DNA of 42,568 bases from JBMOLC01 sp049324215 (GCA_049324215.1 JBMOLC010000032.1:1-42568), one strand, 5' to 3'. Counted from the first letter of the stretch, positions 7,920 to 16,173 are shown. Numbers and translations are program-made. The notes: generated by a model from the sequence alone, not told the origin.

Positions 7920-8055
7920 GTCTAAGGAAGAAACATCGTCGTAAAGACCTTCAAGAATGACGGGGTCCGAGAGCATCTCCGGCCCGCACTCTTTCCACCG
8001 CAGATAAAATAAACATCAATTTATCAGTGGCTGTAACTTGTTTTTCTTTCTCCAT
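7911..8055 (-). CDS. Small leaderless gene, interrupted by an apparent one-base frameshift (about 47 aa)
   Basis: An ATG at 8055 has a near-consensus promoter just upstream, but its frame stops after 34 codons at 7951. The +1 frame is open from about 8022 to a TGA at 7911-7913. Removing one base from the A4 run at 8006-8009 (T4 on the coding strand) joins the two frames into a 47-residue protein without internal stops. The predicted C-terminus reads PVILEGLYDDVSSLDLK. The joined frame ends with a 9-base overlap of the nagB-like gene, the same overlap seen at two other convergent junctions here. Composition is protein-like, but no family is recognised. The frameshift may be an assembly error, a real mutation or recoding. 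Confidence 0.5.
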
Positions 8056-8064
8056 TAGCGACCG

Positions 8065-8094
8065 ATTATATCAAACAAGTCTTCTCTATGTTAA
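8065..8094 (-). promoter_or_regulatory. Near-consensus promoter of the small gene at 8055
   Basis: On the minus strand TTAACA (8094-8089) and TATAAT (8070-8065) are separated by 18 bases. TGA directly before TATAAT makes an extended -10. It ends 9 bases before the ATG at 8055, so the transcript would be leaderless or nearly so. The site overlaps the promoter of the divergent HAD gene. Confidence 0.65.
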
Positions 8095-8097
8095 ACT
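8089..8097 (+). promoter_or_regulatory. Extended -10 promoter of the HAD phosphatase gene
   Basis: TGT-TAAACT forms an extended -10 (hexamer 8092-8097) that ends 7 bases before the ATG at 8105. The spacing matches other operon heads in the window and supports 8105 as the true start. No good -35 is visible. It overlaps the -35 of the opposite promoter, so the two may compete. Confidence 0.4.
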
Positions 8098-8104
8098 TAG
8101 GTCT

Positions 8105-8890
8105 ATGGAACGCCTTCCAAGGGAAATACTCGTCGATGTCGACGGAACCCTAACAAACTCACAAAGAATCGTTTCTGTGAGAACGGCCAGAGCCATATCT
8201 GCGGTAATAAAGAAAGATATAAAAATAGGAGTTTCTACTGGAAGAAGCTACGCTGCTCTTTTTAAATATATCCTCCCCTTTTTCCCACCAGATTCTCTTC
8301 ATATTGTTGCCGGAGGAGGACAAATTGTAGACGGTAAAGGAGAGACTATCTGGGAGAAAAAAATCCCACACGAAGAAGTAATCAATATCTGCAAAGAAGT
8401 AGAAAGAATGGGCACCAATTATATTTTTGGTCAAGGGTCGACACTTTACTGTAGCAAGGGGCTTTTGGCGAACATTTCCCAGCACCCCTGGCAAATAGAT
8501 GTGAAACTTGCCGATGGACTAAAAGATTGGAGTACCCCACTGGTTTCCGTTTTAAACATAAACGAAACAGTACGCAATTTTCTTTCTCAACAACAAGCCC
8601 TCTCGGCTAAAGAGATAGAAACTAGATATCAACCTCCTCACCTTGATATTACTGCCCAAGGTGTCAATAGGGGGACCTCCGCTTCTATCTGGACAGAAAA
8701 ACAAAATATCTCATTAAAAGAGCTCCTCGTAGTAGGAGATAGCTTAAATGATTTTGAACTCTTTCAAGTAGCCGGACTAAGTGCGGCGATGGGACAGTCC
8801 CCCAAAAAGTTGAAATCTATTGCTCAAATAACTATTGGCGATGCTGATGAAGATGGTTTGGCGGAGTATTTAGAAAAGTTACTCAGTTAA
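8105..8890 (+). CDS. HAD-superfamily phosphatase, Cof/SPP type
   Basis: This is a cytosolic sugar-phosphate phosphatase type of HAD protein (261 aa). Motif I DVDGT (11-15) gives the nucleophile Asp11 and the acid/base Asp13. Motif II is the Thr in STGRS. Motif IV is GDSLND. Between them lies a type-II (Cof) cap. Motif III, normally a Lys in a G-x-K-G context, reads GVNRG, an Arg for Lys change. I use the ATG at 8105 because the DVDGT motif then sits at the usual distance from the N-terminus. A start at 8027 would add 26 unrelated residues. The stop codon shares its bases with the stop of the convergent gene at 8887. The substrate is unknown; a hexose or hexosamine phosphate is plausible from the context. 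Confidence 0.8.
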   Translation: MERLPREILVDVDGTLTNSQRIVSVRTARAISAVIKKDIKIGVSTGRSYAALFKYILPFFPPDSLHIVAGGGQIVDGKGETIWEKKIPHEEVINICKEVERMGTNYIFGQGSTLYCSKGLLANISQHPWQIDVKLADGLKDWSTPLVSVLNINETVRNFLSQQQALSAKEIETRYQPPHLDITAQGVNRGTSASIWTEKQNISLKELLVVGDSLNDFELFQVAGLSAAMGQSPKKLKSIAQITIGDADEDGLAEYLEKLLS

Positions 8891-10089
8891 ACTATCGTAC
8901 CAGGCATTACAACTGTATCCTCTGGAATAATTACTCCCGGGTTGGTTCCGCAATGGATACCAACTTTTACCCTATCGCCTATTAAGCTACCAAAAAAGGA
9001 TGATAGGGTGTCAACTGGTTCTCCCTTTATGTCGACACGGACAGTTCTTCTATCCAAACGCCTGTTGGCCGTAACAAAATTTGCGCCGATCCTAACGTCC
9101 TCTCCGATAATTGAGTCTCCAATAAAGCCTGAGTGAACATGGGTATTTCTACCGATAATGGAATGTTTTACGTCAACCATGTTTTGCAATTCCACGCCTT
9201 CTTCGAGAACCGTTTCTTTCCTGACTTTACAAAAGCTCCCAACAACAGTATTTTTGCCAATATAACAGGGGCCTTGAACGATAGCATATTCATGAATCTG
9301 CGCCCCCTCCTCGACAATGACCGGTCCCGAGATAACGGCCCCACGGCCAACGTGAGCTCCCCTGCGAATTTCGGGACTGTCGGCAAATTGACTAAATCGG
9401 TAATGAACAATCTTAAATAAGTCCCAAGCATATTTAAGAGAGAGGGTTGGGTATTCAGTCTCTTCTGCTACCACTTCATTTTCTCGAGCATATTTGTCAA
9501 GTGCCTCTTCAAATTGATACTGCGAAACCTTTAATGTCTTCATAAAATTTAAAAAGTCCCGAGTGAGTATATAGATACCCAGTATTCGTTGGTCAGATAA
9601 CCCAGAAACATCTTTCGGTTTTTCTACAATCCTCGTCACCCGATTTCCATCCAGTGCCAAAATTCCGTACCTTTGGGGCTCAGCTGTTTTTTGAGAAAAA
9701 AGAACCACGCCCCGCTCTTTACTCAAAAGGCCGAGATGGTCGTTAACGTTTATCTGCTGGGCATTAACTAATAAAAACCTGTCATCTAACTGCTCACTTG
9801 GCTTCAAAAGAGCATCCGCCATACCGAGAGGTTTTTCTTGGGTATGAAAATTAATCGCGACGCGGGGTTGGGTCATTTCTATTAATCTCTCAATTGCCTC
9901 ATCTCGGGGTGATTTTACTATCTCTATCTTCTTAACACCGGCAGTTTCGAGGCTTTGTATTGTTTGGGCGATTATAGGTTCGCCGAAGATTGAAAAGGTA
10001 CTTTTATGACGATCTCTCTGAAATGGAATAAAACGGGAGCTCTCGCCCCCCGCCAAGATAACTGCTTGCTGCGGTACTTCTTTAGACAT
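8887..10089 (-). CDS. GlmU-like sugar-1-phosphate nucleotidylyltransferase with left-handed beta-helix
   Basis: The N-terminal Rossmann-type nucleotidyltransferase (about 1-230) starts with VILAGGESSRF (9-19). The basic residues in RDRHKS replace the usual motif around the catalytic Lys. The C-terminal third (about 240-400) is made of hexapeptide repeats (left-handed beta-helix). It contains GANFVTANRRLD, similar to GlmU and to archaeal bifunctional sugar-1-phosphate nucleotidyl/acetyltransferases. The likely job is making UDP-GlcNAc (or a dTDP/UDP-sugar) from the sugar phosphate, feeding MurA. It is the last gene of the mraZ-to-GlmU series and has its own -10 box inside the end of the PP2C gene. 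The exact sugar cannot be read from the sequence. Confidence 0.75.
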   Translation of the reverse strand: MSKEVPQQAVILAGGESSRFIPFQRDRHKSTFSIFGEPIIAQTIQSLETAGVKKIEIVKSPRDEAIERLIEMTQPRVAINFHTQEKPLGMADALLKPSEQLDDRFLLVNAQQINVNDHLGLLSKERGVVLFSQKTAEPQRYGILALDGNRVTRIVEKPKDVSGLSDQRILGIYILTRDFLNFMKTLKVSQYQFEEALDKYARENEVVAEETEYPTLSLKYAWDLFKIVHYRFSQFADSPEIRRGAHVGRGAVISGPVIVEEGAQIHEYAIVQGPCYIGKNTVVGSFCKVRKETVLEEGVELQNMVDVKHSIIGRNTHVHSGFIGDSIIGEDVRIGANFVTANRRLDRRTVRVDIKGEPVDTLSSFFGSLIGDRVKVGIHCGTNPGVIIPEDTVVMPGTIV

Positions 10090-10096
10090 TTTGTCA

Positions 10097-10102
10097 ATTT
10101 TA
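10097..10102 (-). promoter_or_regulatory. -10 box of the GlmU-like gene
   Basis: TAAAAT on the minus strand (10102-10097) ends 7 bases before the ATG at 10089 and overlaps the stop codon of the upstream PP2C gene. The spacing suggests an internal leaderless transcript within the operon. No -35 is clear. Confidence 0.35.
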
Positions 10103-11200
10103 CTGCTTATTTAAAGAAATCTCTATTATTGTTGCATCATCCCTATGTTTCAATCTGTGAATCTTCTCAAAATCTGGGTCGTTATCTAGCCTTAGCGCTC
10201 CTGCCTCAAGAACCGAAGCTCCTTCACTACTTTGGAAATTTTGAATAAGGCTTTGGGCTGCACCTTCCCCAGAAATTCCCACCCCCGTATAAGGAATTCG
10301 TGCACCATCCGAAACCAAGAAGATGGAGGAAAGGTTCCTAGAAATTTTAATCTTACTTTCAAATATTAAATTATTTCTTACCAACTCCGGCATACCATTC
10401 AGTATTCCACAAGCGTTTTCTTTATTAATTTTTCGTCGAAATGACTCTTGTAGTTGGGCTTTTATTTTAGCTTTGGCCTCGGGAATTTCATGGATTTGGG
10501 CAAGACTACAGCCATATTCGTCACAAAGACTTCCAATAAACTCCATTGTCTCACGGTCAAATCTTTCATTCTGATTTGGAGTCAGTATTTTTATCCGACC
10601 GTCCCGATAAAAAGCGCAGGCAACTGTATCGGCAACGTGGGCAATCGTCGCTTGACTATTTGTTAAATCAATTAAGATAAGGGTTGTAGCCATGCCGGGA
10701 ACACTCAACACATCGCTATAATTAACTCCAGGAACCTTCTGCATTTTTTCGAAAATCCAACTGTTTACGGTCTTCATAATTTCTCCTGCCGTTAAATTTT
10801 CTCTCTGTGAAAGTTCCTGAGACTGCGGTGAGTCTTTAAAGCCTAGGGATACGAGGTGGGAAATATAAAAAGCTCCAGTTACTCCGTAGGCTGCAAGAGC
10901 TTCAATTTCTCTCTGGCTCGAAGCCCCGTCCATGACTGCAAAAAGCATCCGCCCCGCACCGAAGGGTAAAACCAGGTAAGAATCCTCATTTAATTTCTTG
11001 TCCGGATTAGCAGCCAGAGTTTCAGCAAAAACTGATATTGTTTTTTGTCTACCGTTTTCTTGGAGAATTAGCGTTTTACTTAATGATCCGTGTTGAATTT
11101 GGTCAATTCCGTCTTTCTCGAGAAACCAGAACAGGGGATTTCGCTCTAAAACAGATAGAGTCTTAATAACAGAGTCTTCTTCTAAACTAGCTTCTAACAT
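10100..11200 (-). CDS. PP2C-type serine/threonine phosphatase
   Basis: The PP2C metal-binding motifs are all recognisable: NEDSY (71-75), VMDGAS (89-94, the metal Asp91), a GDSR-like segment changed to VADTVA, LVSDGAR with a second metal Asp, and DDATII near the C-terminus. An extension of about 50 residues precedes the catalytic domain. No membrane segment is seen. PP2C enzymes usually reverse PASTA-kinase phosphorylation. In Firmicutes and Actinobacteria YvcK is such a kinase substrate, and yvcK is two genes upstream here. No kinase is in the window. The DGxGG motif of typical family members is DGASS here. Confidence in the fold is good; the target is inferred. Confidence 0.75.
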   Translation of the reverse strand: MLEASLEEDSVIKTLSVLERNPLFWFLEKDGIDQIQHGSLSKTLILQENGRQKTISVFAETLAANPDKKLNEDSYLVLPFGAGRMLFAVMDGASSQREIEALAAYGVTGAFYISHLVSLGFKDSPQSQELSQRENLTAGEIMKTVNSWIFEKMQKVPGVNYSDVLSVPGMATTLILIDLTNSQATIAHVADTVACAFYRDGRIKILTPNQNERFDRETMEFIGSLCDEYGCSLAQIHEIPEAKAKIKAQLQESFRRKINKENACGILNGMPELVRNNLIFESKIKISRNLSSIFLVSDGARIPYTGVGISGEGAAQSLIQNFQSSEGASVLEAGALRLDNDPDFEKIHRLKHRDDATIIEISLNKQ

Positions 11201-11207
11201 TGAGACT

Positions 11208-11216
11208 ATTATGACA
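11208..11216 (-). promoter_or_regulatory. Extended -10 promoter of the PP2C gene
   Basis: TGT-CATAAT on the minus strand (hexamer 11213-11208) is an extended -10 and ends 7 bases before the ATG at 11200. It lies in the 32-base gap after the PlsC-like gene, so PP2C and GlmU-like genes can be transcribed separately from the mraZ promoter. Confidence 0.5.
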
Positions 11217-11232
11217 CAGCTATTTAGGATTT

Positions 11233-12141
11233 TTATTTCCCTTGGGATTTGTTAAGCCACGCTTGCATTTCGGATCTGTGTCCTTCAGCTATTTTTTGAT
11301 ATCCTTCCCTATTAGTTATGGGTGGTATAGAGGGCTCAAGTACTCTCAACTCAAAACCTGTGTCTTTATTGAAATACTGTGCAACGGGGATGACGTGAAT
11401 ATTGAGGTTAGCAGCCACAACATATCCTCCGGTCTTAAATGGATCAAGATCGTAAGGCCCCAAACCCGAGTATTTTCCGCTAGTTCCCCCCTCGGGAAAA
11501 TTCACGAAAGCCCCACTGCGGTGCTTATTTATTGCCTGCCGGGTTTCTTCCAGTAAAAATGCTGTTCTGCCAGCCTCCACCACCATAGATAGAGGAGGAA
11601 CGTATACAAATCCGGCTTCGGTGTGGATCTGCCCAAATATTAGAGGGAAGTCTTCTGAAACATAGTAGAGGTTGTCTCCGATTTCTCTGGCAACGGGGTA
11701 GATAGCCGCAAAATACATGGGGTAGGGGTACATCGCATCGTAACCTGGTATGTCTATACTCAAATCTTCTTTAGGATTAATGCCCGTTAGTTTATATGCT
11801 CCGAAATGGTTAACCATCACAAGCGCCGGGCTACCCTTGGGAACTTTCGACAGAAGTTCTTTGCCTTCGACAATTTTCGACTTTAACCTCGAAGCTACTT
11901 CTTGGAGAACTTCTTGGGTGATGTTGTGAACTCTTCCCGGGTCTTCGATGTTTGCTATTGCCCTTTTTAGATAATCGATTTGCAGTTGTCTAATCTGCCG
12001 AAATGCTTCGCGTGCCCAAGGTTTCTCCAAAACAGCCTCCCTAATTTTTTCCCTAATAGCTATTTCCCTTGGGTCTTCTTGGGATTTCTTCTTAATAACA
12101 GTTTCGGTATATTCGCGGCTGCGTCTATTCATGGTCTCCAT
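11233..12141 (-). CDS. PlsC-like (lysophospholipid acyltransferase-like) protein with changed HX4D motif
   Basis: A helical, charged N-terminus (1-100) is followed by a PlsC-type acyltransferase core. The block MVNHFG (109-114) holds the catalytic-type His112, FPEGGTSG (215-222) corresponds to the glycerol-phosphate-binding FPEGTRS motif, and VIPVAQYF corresponds to block IV. The Asp of the HX4D motif is replaced by Lys117 (H-FGAY-K). That Asp polarises the catalytic His in known acyltransferases, so this protein may be inactive, use another residue, or transfer to an unusual acceptor. No membrane helix is evident. It starts next to the yvcK stop. CPR genomes often lack full phospholipid synthesis, which makes the role unclear. 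Confidence 0.6.
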   Translation of the reverse strand: METMNRRSREYTETVIKKKSQEDPREIAIREKIREAVLEKPWAREAFRQIRQLQIDYLKRAIANIEDPGRVHNITQEVLQEVASRLKSKIVEGKELLSKVPKGSPALVMVNHFGAYKLTGINPKEDLSIDIPGYDAMYPYPMYFAAIYPVAREIGDNLYYVSEDFPLIFGQIHTEAGFVYVPPLSMVVEAGRTAFLLEETRQAINKHRSGAFVNFPEGGTSGKYSGLGPYDLDPFKTGGYVVAANLNIHVIPVAQYFNKDTGFELRVLEPSIPPITNREGYQKIAEGHRSEMQAWLNKSQGK

Positions 12142-13152
12142 TTACAGTTTTAGTATTGCGAGAGCAAGCTCATGGGGATCGTGACGCAAGAGGTGCTCCT
12201 TCCTAAGATAGGTAGAAACTGGTTTTTTAACTATCCTAGCCTGGGGTTCGAGTTTCTGAATGTTCTCTTCGTCGACCTCAACCAGGTTTTGACCTTCCTC
12301 TTGATAGATATCGAGAATTTCCTTCTCAAGATGGTTGGTGTTGACTATTATGTAGTCTAGTCTTCCCGGAGCGTTAAGATAAAAAAGAAAAGCCTGTAGA
12401 AAATCCGAGGCCCTAAAACTATCCGTCTCTCCGGGTTTTGTCGCCAGGTTTACCACAAAAACGAGTTTGGCTTTTGCTTTGACGATTGCCTCCCTGACGG
12501 CTTCAACTAGAAGGTGTGGTAAAACGCTCGTATAAAGGTCGCCGGGTGCAAAAACTATCTTGTTTGCTTTTTCTATCTCTTTTATGACTTGGGGGTTGGG
12601 ATCGGCCCTGGTATCAAAGTAAATCCTGACTATTCGGTCCAAAGGGTCGTAGTTTCTGTCCTTAACTCTCTTGTCGATATTGGTCTCTCCCACAATCTGA
12701 TTGCCCTTGGCCGTCTCCGCAACTAAGTCCACCCGAGACAGGCTTACGGGTATGACCTTGGCTCTGACCCTAAAAAGCTGAAGTTCAGCCTCTACCCCCC
12801 TGTCCTGCCCCCTGAAGATATTATCGAGTCTCGCCGTCAAAAGGTTTCCGAAAGAGTGTCCTTTAAGGGGCCCAGCAACTTCCTCAAAACGGTCATCAAA
12901 AAGCCTCTGAGCAACCATCCTCTGCTTCTCGTCCGGCATTAGGGCCAGAATGCAGCGCCTGGCATCCCCTGGTGGCAATACCCCAAGCTCAGTTCTTAAC
13001 CTTCCCGAACTCCCCCCGCTATCCCAAGAACCGGCAACGGCGGTAATCAGACTATTCTCGTTTAATTCTCTCAGTCCGCTTAGAAGATGAAACTGGCCGG
13101 TTCCTCCCCCAAAGGTTACTATCTTCTCTCTGAACTTCTTTTTTTCATTCAT
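12142..13152 (-). CDS. yvcK: YvcK/CofD-family protein, UDP-GlcNAc-binding regulator
   Basis: The N-terminus carries VTFGGGTG (12-19) and the phosphosugar or nucleotide loop DSGGSSGRLR (44-53), then LPPGDARR (59-66). These define the YvcK branch (gluconeogenesis factor) rather than CofD, which makes a cofactor for F420. YvcK binds UDP-sugars and in Gram-positive bacteria controls carbon flow into the cell wall. At 336 residues it has family length. I use the ATG at 13152, inside the last codons of murA (8-base overlap). The longer frame starting at 13269 would lie in murA. The position directly after murA fits a role in precursor control. Confidence 0.88.
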   Translation of the reverse strand: MNEKKKFREKIVTFGGGTGQFHLLSGLRELNENSLITAVAGSWDSGGSSGRLRTELGVLPPGDARRCILALMPDEKQRMVAQRLFDDRFEEVAGPLKGHSFGNLLTARLDNIFRGQDRGVEAELQLFRVRAKVIPVSLSRVDLVAETAKGNQIVGETNIDKRVKDRNYDPLDRIVRIYFDTRADPNPQVIKEIEKANKIVFAPGDLYTSVLPHLLVEAVREAIVKAKAKLVFVVNLATKPGETDSFRASDFLQAFLFYLNAPGRLDYIIVNTNHLEKEILDIYQEEGQNLVEVDEENIQKLEPQARIVKKPVSTYLRKEHLLRHDPHELALAILKL

Positions 13153-14446
13153 TTGGGCTCTCTTCCTTCCTAATCTCGCCTCCCAAAGCTTTAAAGCGTT
13201 CGACAATCTTCTCGTATCCCCTTTCGACCATCTCGGCATTTTCGATCTCGCTTTCTCCTTTGGCCACAAGTGCCGCTAAGATTATGGATATTCCGGCCCG
13301 GATGTCTTTACAAAAAAGCTTCTCTGCCTTGAGTTTGGTTGGGCCGGTAACAATGACGCGGTGGGGGTCGGCAATAAAAATATTGGCACCCATACTGATT
13401 AAATCGTCGACAAAGAATACCCTCCATTCGTACATCCAGTCGTGACAAAGCACCGTTCCGTCGGTCTGGGTTGCCAGAACAATGAATGTACTCATGAGGT
13501 CCGTAGGGAAACCCGGCCAGGGCCTGGTCTGAAACTTGCGTTTTAAGGCCCGTAGGTTGGAAGGTTTGACACAAAGCCTATCGCCTTCTTCGCATTCAGC
13601 TTGAACCCCCATGCTTTTGAGGTAGTGCAAGAAAATGTGGTAGTGTTCTTCGGGACAGTCTTCGATTTCGACGTGTCCGCCCGTTATCGCGGCTGCGATT
13701 GCAAACGTTCCACCGTCGATGTGGTCGGGAACTACCCGATGGAGAACGCCCGAGAGTCTCTTTTTACCAGAAACGAGGATTCTATTGGTTCCCGCGCCTG
13801 AAATCTTTGCACCCATTTTCGTCAACATTTTGGCTAAGTCTTGGACGTGGGGTTCTGCCGCTGCGTCTTCCAAGGTCACGTCAGCGTTAAGTGTAGAGGC
13901 AAGTATCAGCCCCATCTCGGTAGCTGTCACGGAAGCTTCTTCCAAAAAAATCCTTGGAGCCTTCCTCTTTTCCCAAGTCAGATGGAACTTTCCGTCGGCA
14001 GGGGCAACATTAATCCCAAACTCTCTCATCATTGAAAAATGGGTATCCAGAAGCCTTTCCCCGATCTGGTCTCCCCCGGGAGGAGTGATTACCGCTTTGC
14101 CAAAACGAACTAGTAGGGGAGCGGCTAAAATTACAGAAGCCCGGAGTCGGCCGCTTAAATCTGAATTAAGCTCATAGGAGGCTAGACCCGAAGGATCGAT
14201 GGTCAAAGAATCATTAGACGCCTCAATCCTACCCCCCAACTCCGCAATTAACTTGGTCATTATCTCGATATCCCGAATATTGGGAACATTCGTCAGGGTA
14301 ACCGCCGAGTCGGCCAGAAGAGCCGCTGGCAGAAGGGCCAGAGCGGAATTCTTACTGCCCGCAACCTTGACCTTGCCTTCCAGTTTAGTCCCACCCGTAA
14401 TTACAAATTTAGACACGCCAAGAGCTATTTTAGCATCGTTAGCCAT
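13145..14446 (-). CDS. murA: UDP-N-acetylglucosamine 1-carboxyvinyltransferase, Asp-type (fosfomycin-insensitive form)
   Basis: This cytosolic enzyme transfers enolpyruvate from PEP to UDP-GlcNAc, the first committed step of peptidoglycan synthesis. It has the KN pair in GSKNSALALLPAALL (30-44), RASVILAAPLLVRFG, and the flexible loop PPGGDQIGERLLDTH (122-136). The residue that is Cys115 in E. coli is Asp126 here (codon GAC at 14071-14069). Known Asp-type MurA (Mycobacterium, Chlamydia, Borrelia) is not alkylated by fosfomycin. The ATG at 14446 (433 aa) aligns with the family; the frame starting at 14545 would run into the PBP gene. It is placed after ftsI rather than elsewhere in the genome as in many bacteria. 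Confidence 0.92.
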   Translation of the reverse strand: MANDAKIALGVSKFVITGGTKLEGKVKVAGSKNSALALLPAALLADSAVTLTNVPNIRDIEIMTKLIAELGGRIEASNDSLTIDPSGLASYELNSDLSGRLRASVILAAPLLVRFGKAVITPPGGDQIGERLLDTHFSMMREFGINVAPADGKFHLTWEKRKAPRIFLEEASVTATEMGLILASTLNADVTLEDAAAEPHVQDLAKMLTKMGAKISGAGTNRILVSGKKRLSGVLHRVVPDHIDGGTFAIAAAITGGHVEIEDCPEEHYHIFLHYLKSMGVQAECEEGDRLCVKPSNLRALKRKFQTRPWPGFPTDLMSTFIVLATQTDGTVLCHDWMYEWRVFFVDDLISMGANIFIADPHRVIVTGPTKLKAEKLFCKDIRAGISIILAALVAKGESEIENAEMVERGYEKIVERFKALGGEIRKEESPNE

Positions 14447-14460
14447 TTGACTCAAAATAT

Positions 14461-16173
14461 TTAATTTTCGGGTTGGATGCCGAAATAGGGAAACAGGTCT
14501 TTCGCAATTGAGTACCAAAGAGGGGCTGCGGTCTCGGAGGCCCAAGGAGAGCTCTGGGGCTCCTTGAGGGTCACCAGCATGAGAAATTTCGGTTTCTCGG
14601 CTGGGGCAAATCCGATAAAAGAAGCCATCGTTTTTTCTTCGTCGTAGTGCCCGGCAATAGGAATCTGGGCGGTTCCAGTCTTGCCCGCAACTTTAAAGCC
14701 TCTTAAGTGGGTCCATTTTGCCTCACCACTCTTGGCAGCCTCAACCATCATCGCCCTAATTTGCGCAACAGCTTCTGGGCTGAAGACTCTTTCGCCCAAC
14801 TCGGGCTTGATATCGTCTTCCCAGCCTTCCCCCAAAAGCTTGTCAACCACCTGGGGTTTAACTGCGTAACCTCCGTTGGCAATGGCCGCAGCTGCTTTAA
14901 TCAGTTGAATGGGTGTCACGGCGACTCCCTGACCAAAGGAAGCTGTAGCTAAATCCACAATATTCCACGTTCCTTTTTGCCTCAGGGCAACTGCGTCCTC
15001 ACCTTGCAAATCGATACCCGTTACCTTTCCTATCCCCGCTTTATCCAAGTATTCGTATAATTTATCTGCCCCCAGTTTCTGACCCACAAAGGCCATGCCG
15101 ACGTTGTCGGAGTTGACGATCACGTCGAGCATCGTCGCATCCGGACGATACTTTTTGTCCCAGGTCTCGATGAGGTATTTGTCCACCCTTAAAGGACCAG
15201 CGCAGATGTCACAAATAGTCTCGGGTTTGACGACACCACTCTCGAGGGCCGAGGCCATGACCAGAATTTTAAATACGCTCCCGGGTTCAAATGTGTCCGA
15301 AATCGCAGGGTTTTTAAAAAAACTATCGCTGAATTTATAATAGGTCTTGGGGTCGTAAGCAGGGTAAGAGCTCATGGCCAGGACTCCCCCGCTAAAGGGG
15401 TTCATCACGATTGCCGTTCCGGCAGTTGCCCCATACTTTTCAATTCCTTCCAAAAGTTTGTTATCAAGAGTCCTCTGCACGGTTTTGTCGATGTGGGTCA
15501 GGAGGTCTACCCCGCTGATGGCCGAAATCTCATTTGCACCGCCCAAAAGAATCGGAATCCCTTTTGCGTCTTTTTCCACAGAGTAAAAACCGGGCTTTCC
15601 GGAAAGAGAAAGATTGTAATAACCCTCAAGGCCAAAATAGCCCACCTCGGTCCCTTCCGTATCTTTGCCCACAAAGCCCAAGAGGTGGGCAGCCGAGGAG
15701 GCCTCGGGGTAAACTCTATCCTCCTGGGGCTCAAAACCGATCCCGGCTAGATTTAGTGCCTCGATATTTTTCCTGACCTCACTTCCCACCTTTTGCTTGA
15801 GGGGCACCCAGACGACCTCTTTCCTCGCCAGTACCTCTTGGATTCTGGCAGTTTCCGCCAAAAGCGAGGCGCGATCGTCAGGATCCTCGACCCAAAGGGG
15901 CGCAAGTTTTTCGGCAATTTCTTTGGGAGAATCCTTGAGTTGGGGAATCTCGGCGAATACCCTCCAAGCCTCTCCCCTGGCGGCCAGCCAAGTACCGTCC
16001 TTAGCGAGGATATTTCCCCTGGGAGCGGTTACGAGTTTGCCAGATTGGTATTGACTTTGCGCAGCTGTGGCTAAATCCTTGCTTTTTATTATCTGCCAGA
16101 AGAAAAGTTTTGCTAATAAGGCCGAAAATCCAAGCAGAAAAAGCAGTAAAATAATCTTGAGCCTCGTTGCCAT
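14461..16173 (-). CDS. ftsI: Class B penicillin-binding protein, FtsI-like transpeptidase
   Basis: This is a division-specific transpeptidase anchored by one N-terminal helix (about 6-28), with the rest outside the membrane. The dimerisation/pedestal domain begins with PRGNI (51-55). The catalytic motifs are SVFK (299-302, nucleophile Ser299), SDN (355-357) and KTGT (498-501). At 570 residues it is the size of FtsI/PBP3 and lacks PASTA repeats. It lies directly after the FtsL-like gene, with an AAAGG site 5 bases before the ATG, the usual dcw order. In many bacteria murE follows ftsI; here murA does. Confidence 0.93.
   Translation of the reverse strand: MATRLKIILLLFLLGFSALLAKLFFWQIIKSKDLATAAQSQYQSGKLVTAPRGNILAKDGTWLAARGEAWRVFAEIPQLKDSPKEIAEKLAPLWVEDPDDRASLLAETARIQEVLARKEVVWVPLKQKVGSEVRKNIEALNLAGIGFEPQEDRVYPEASSAAHLLGFVGKDTEGTEVGYFGLEGYYNLSLSGKPGFYSVEKDAKGIPILLGGANEISAISGVDLLTHIDKTVQRTLDNKLLEGIEKYGATAGTAIVMNPFSGGVLAMSSYPAYDPKTYYKFSDSFFKNPAISDTFEPGSVFKILVMASALESGVVKPETICDICAGPLRVDKYLIETWDKKYRPDATMLDVIVNSDNVGMAFVGQKLGADKLYEYLDKAGIGKVTGIDLQGEDAVALRQKGTWNIVDLATASFGQGVAVTPIQLIKAAAAIANGGYAVKPQVVDKLLGEGWEDDIKPELGERVFSPEAVAQIRAMMVEAAKSGEAKWTHLRGFKVAGKTGTAQIPIAGHYDEEKTMASFIGFAPAEKPKFLMLVTLKEPQSSPWASETAAPLWYSIAKDLFPYFGIQPEN

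Noticed and set aside
13719..14177. A 152-codon plus-strand frame antisense to murA
   Set aside because: It is a shadow of the murA coding sequence, with no start signal and atypical composition.
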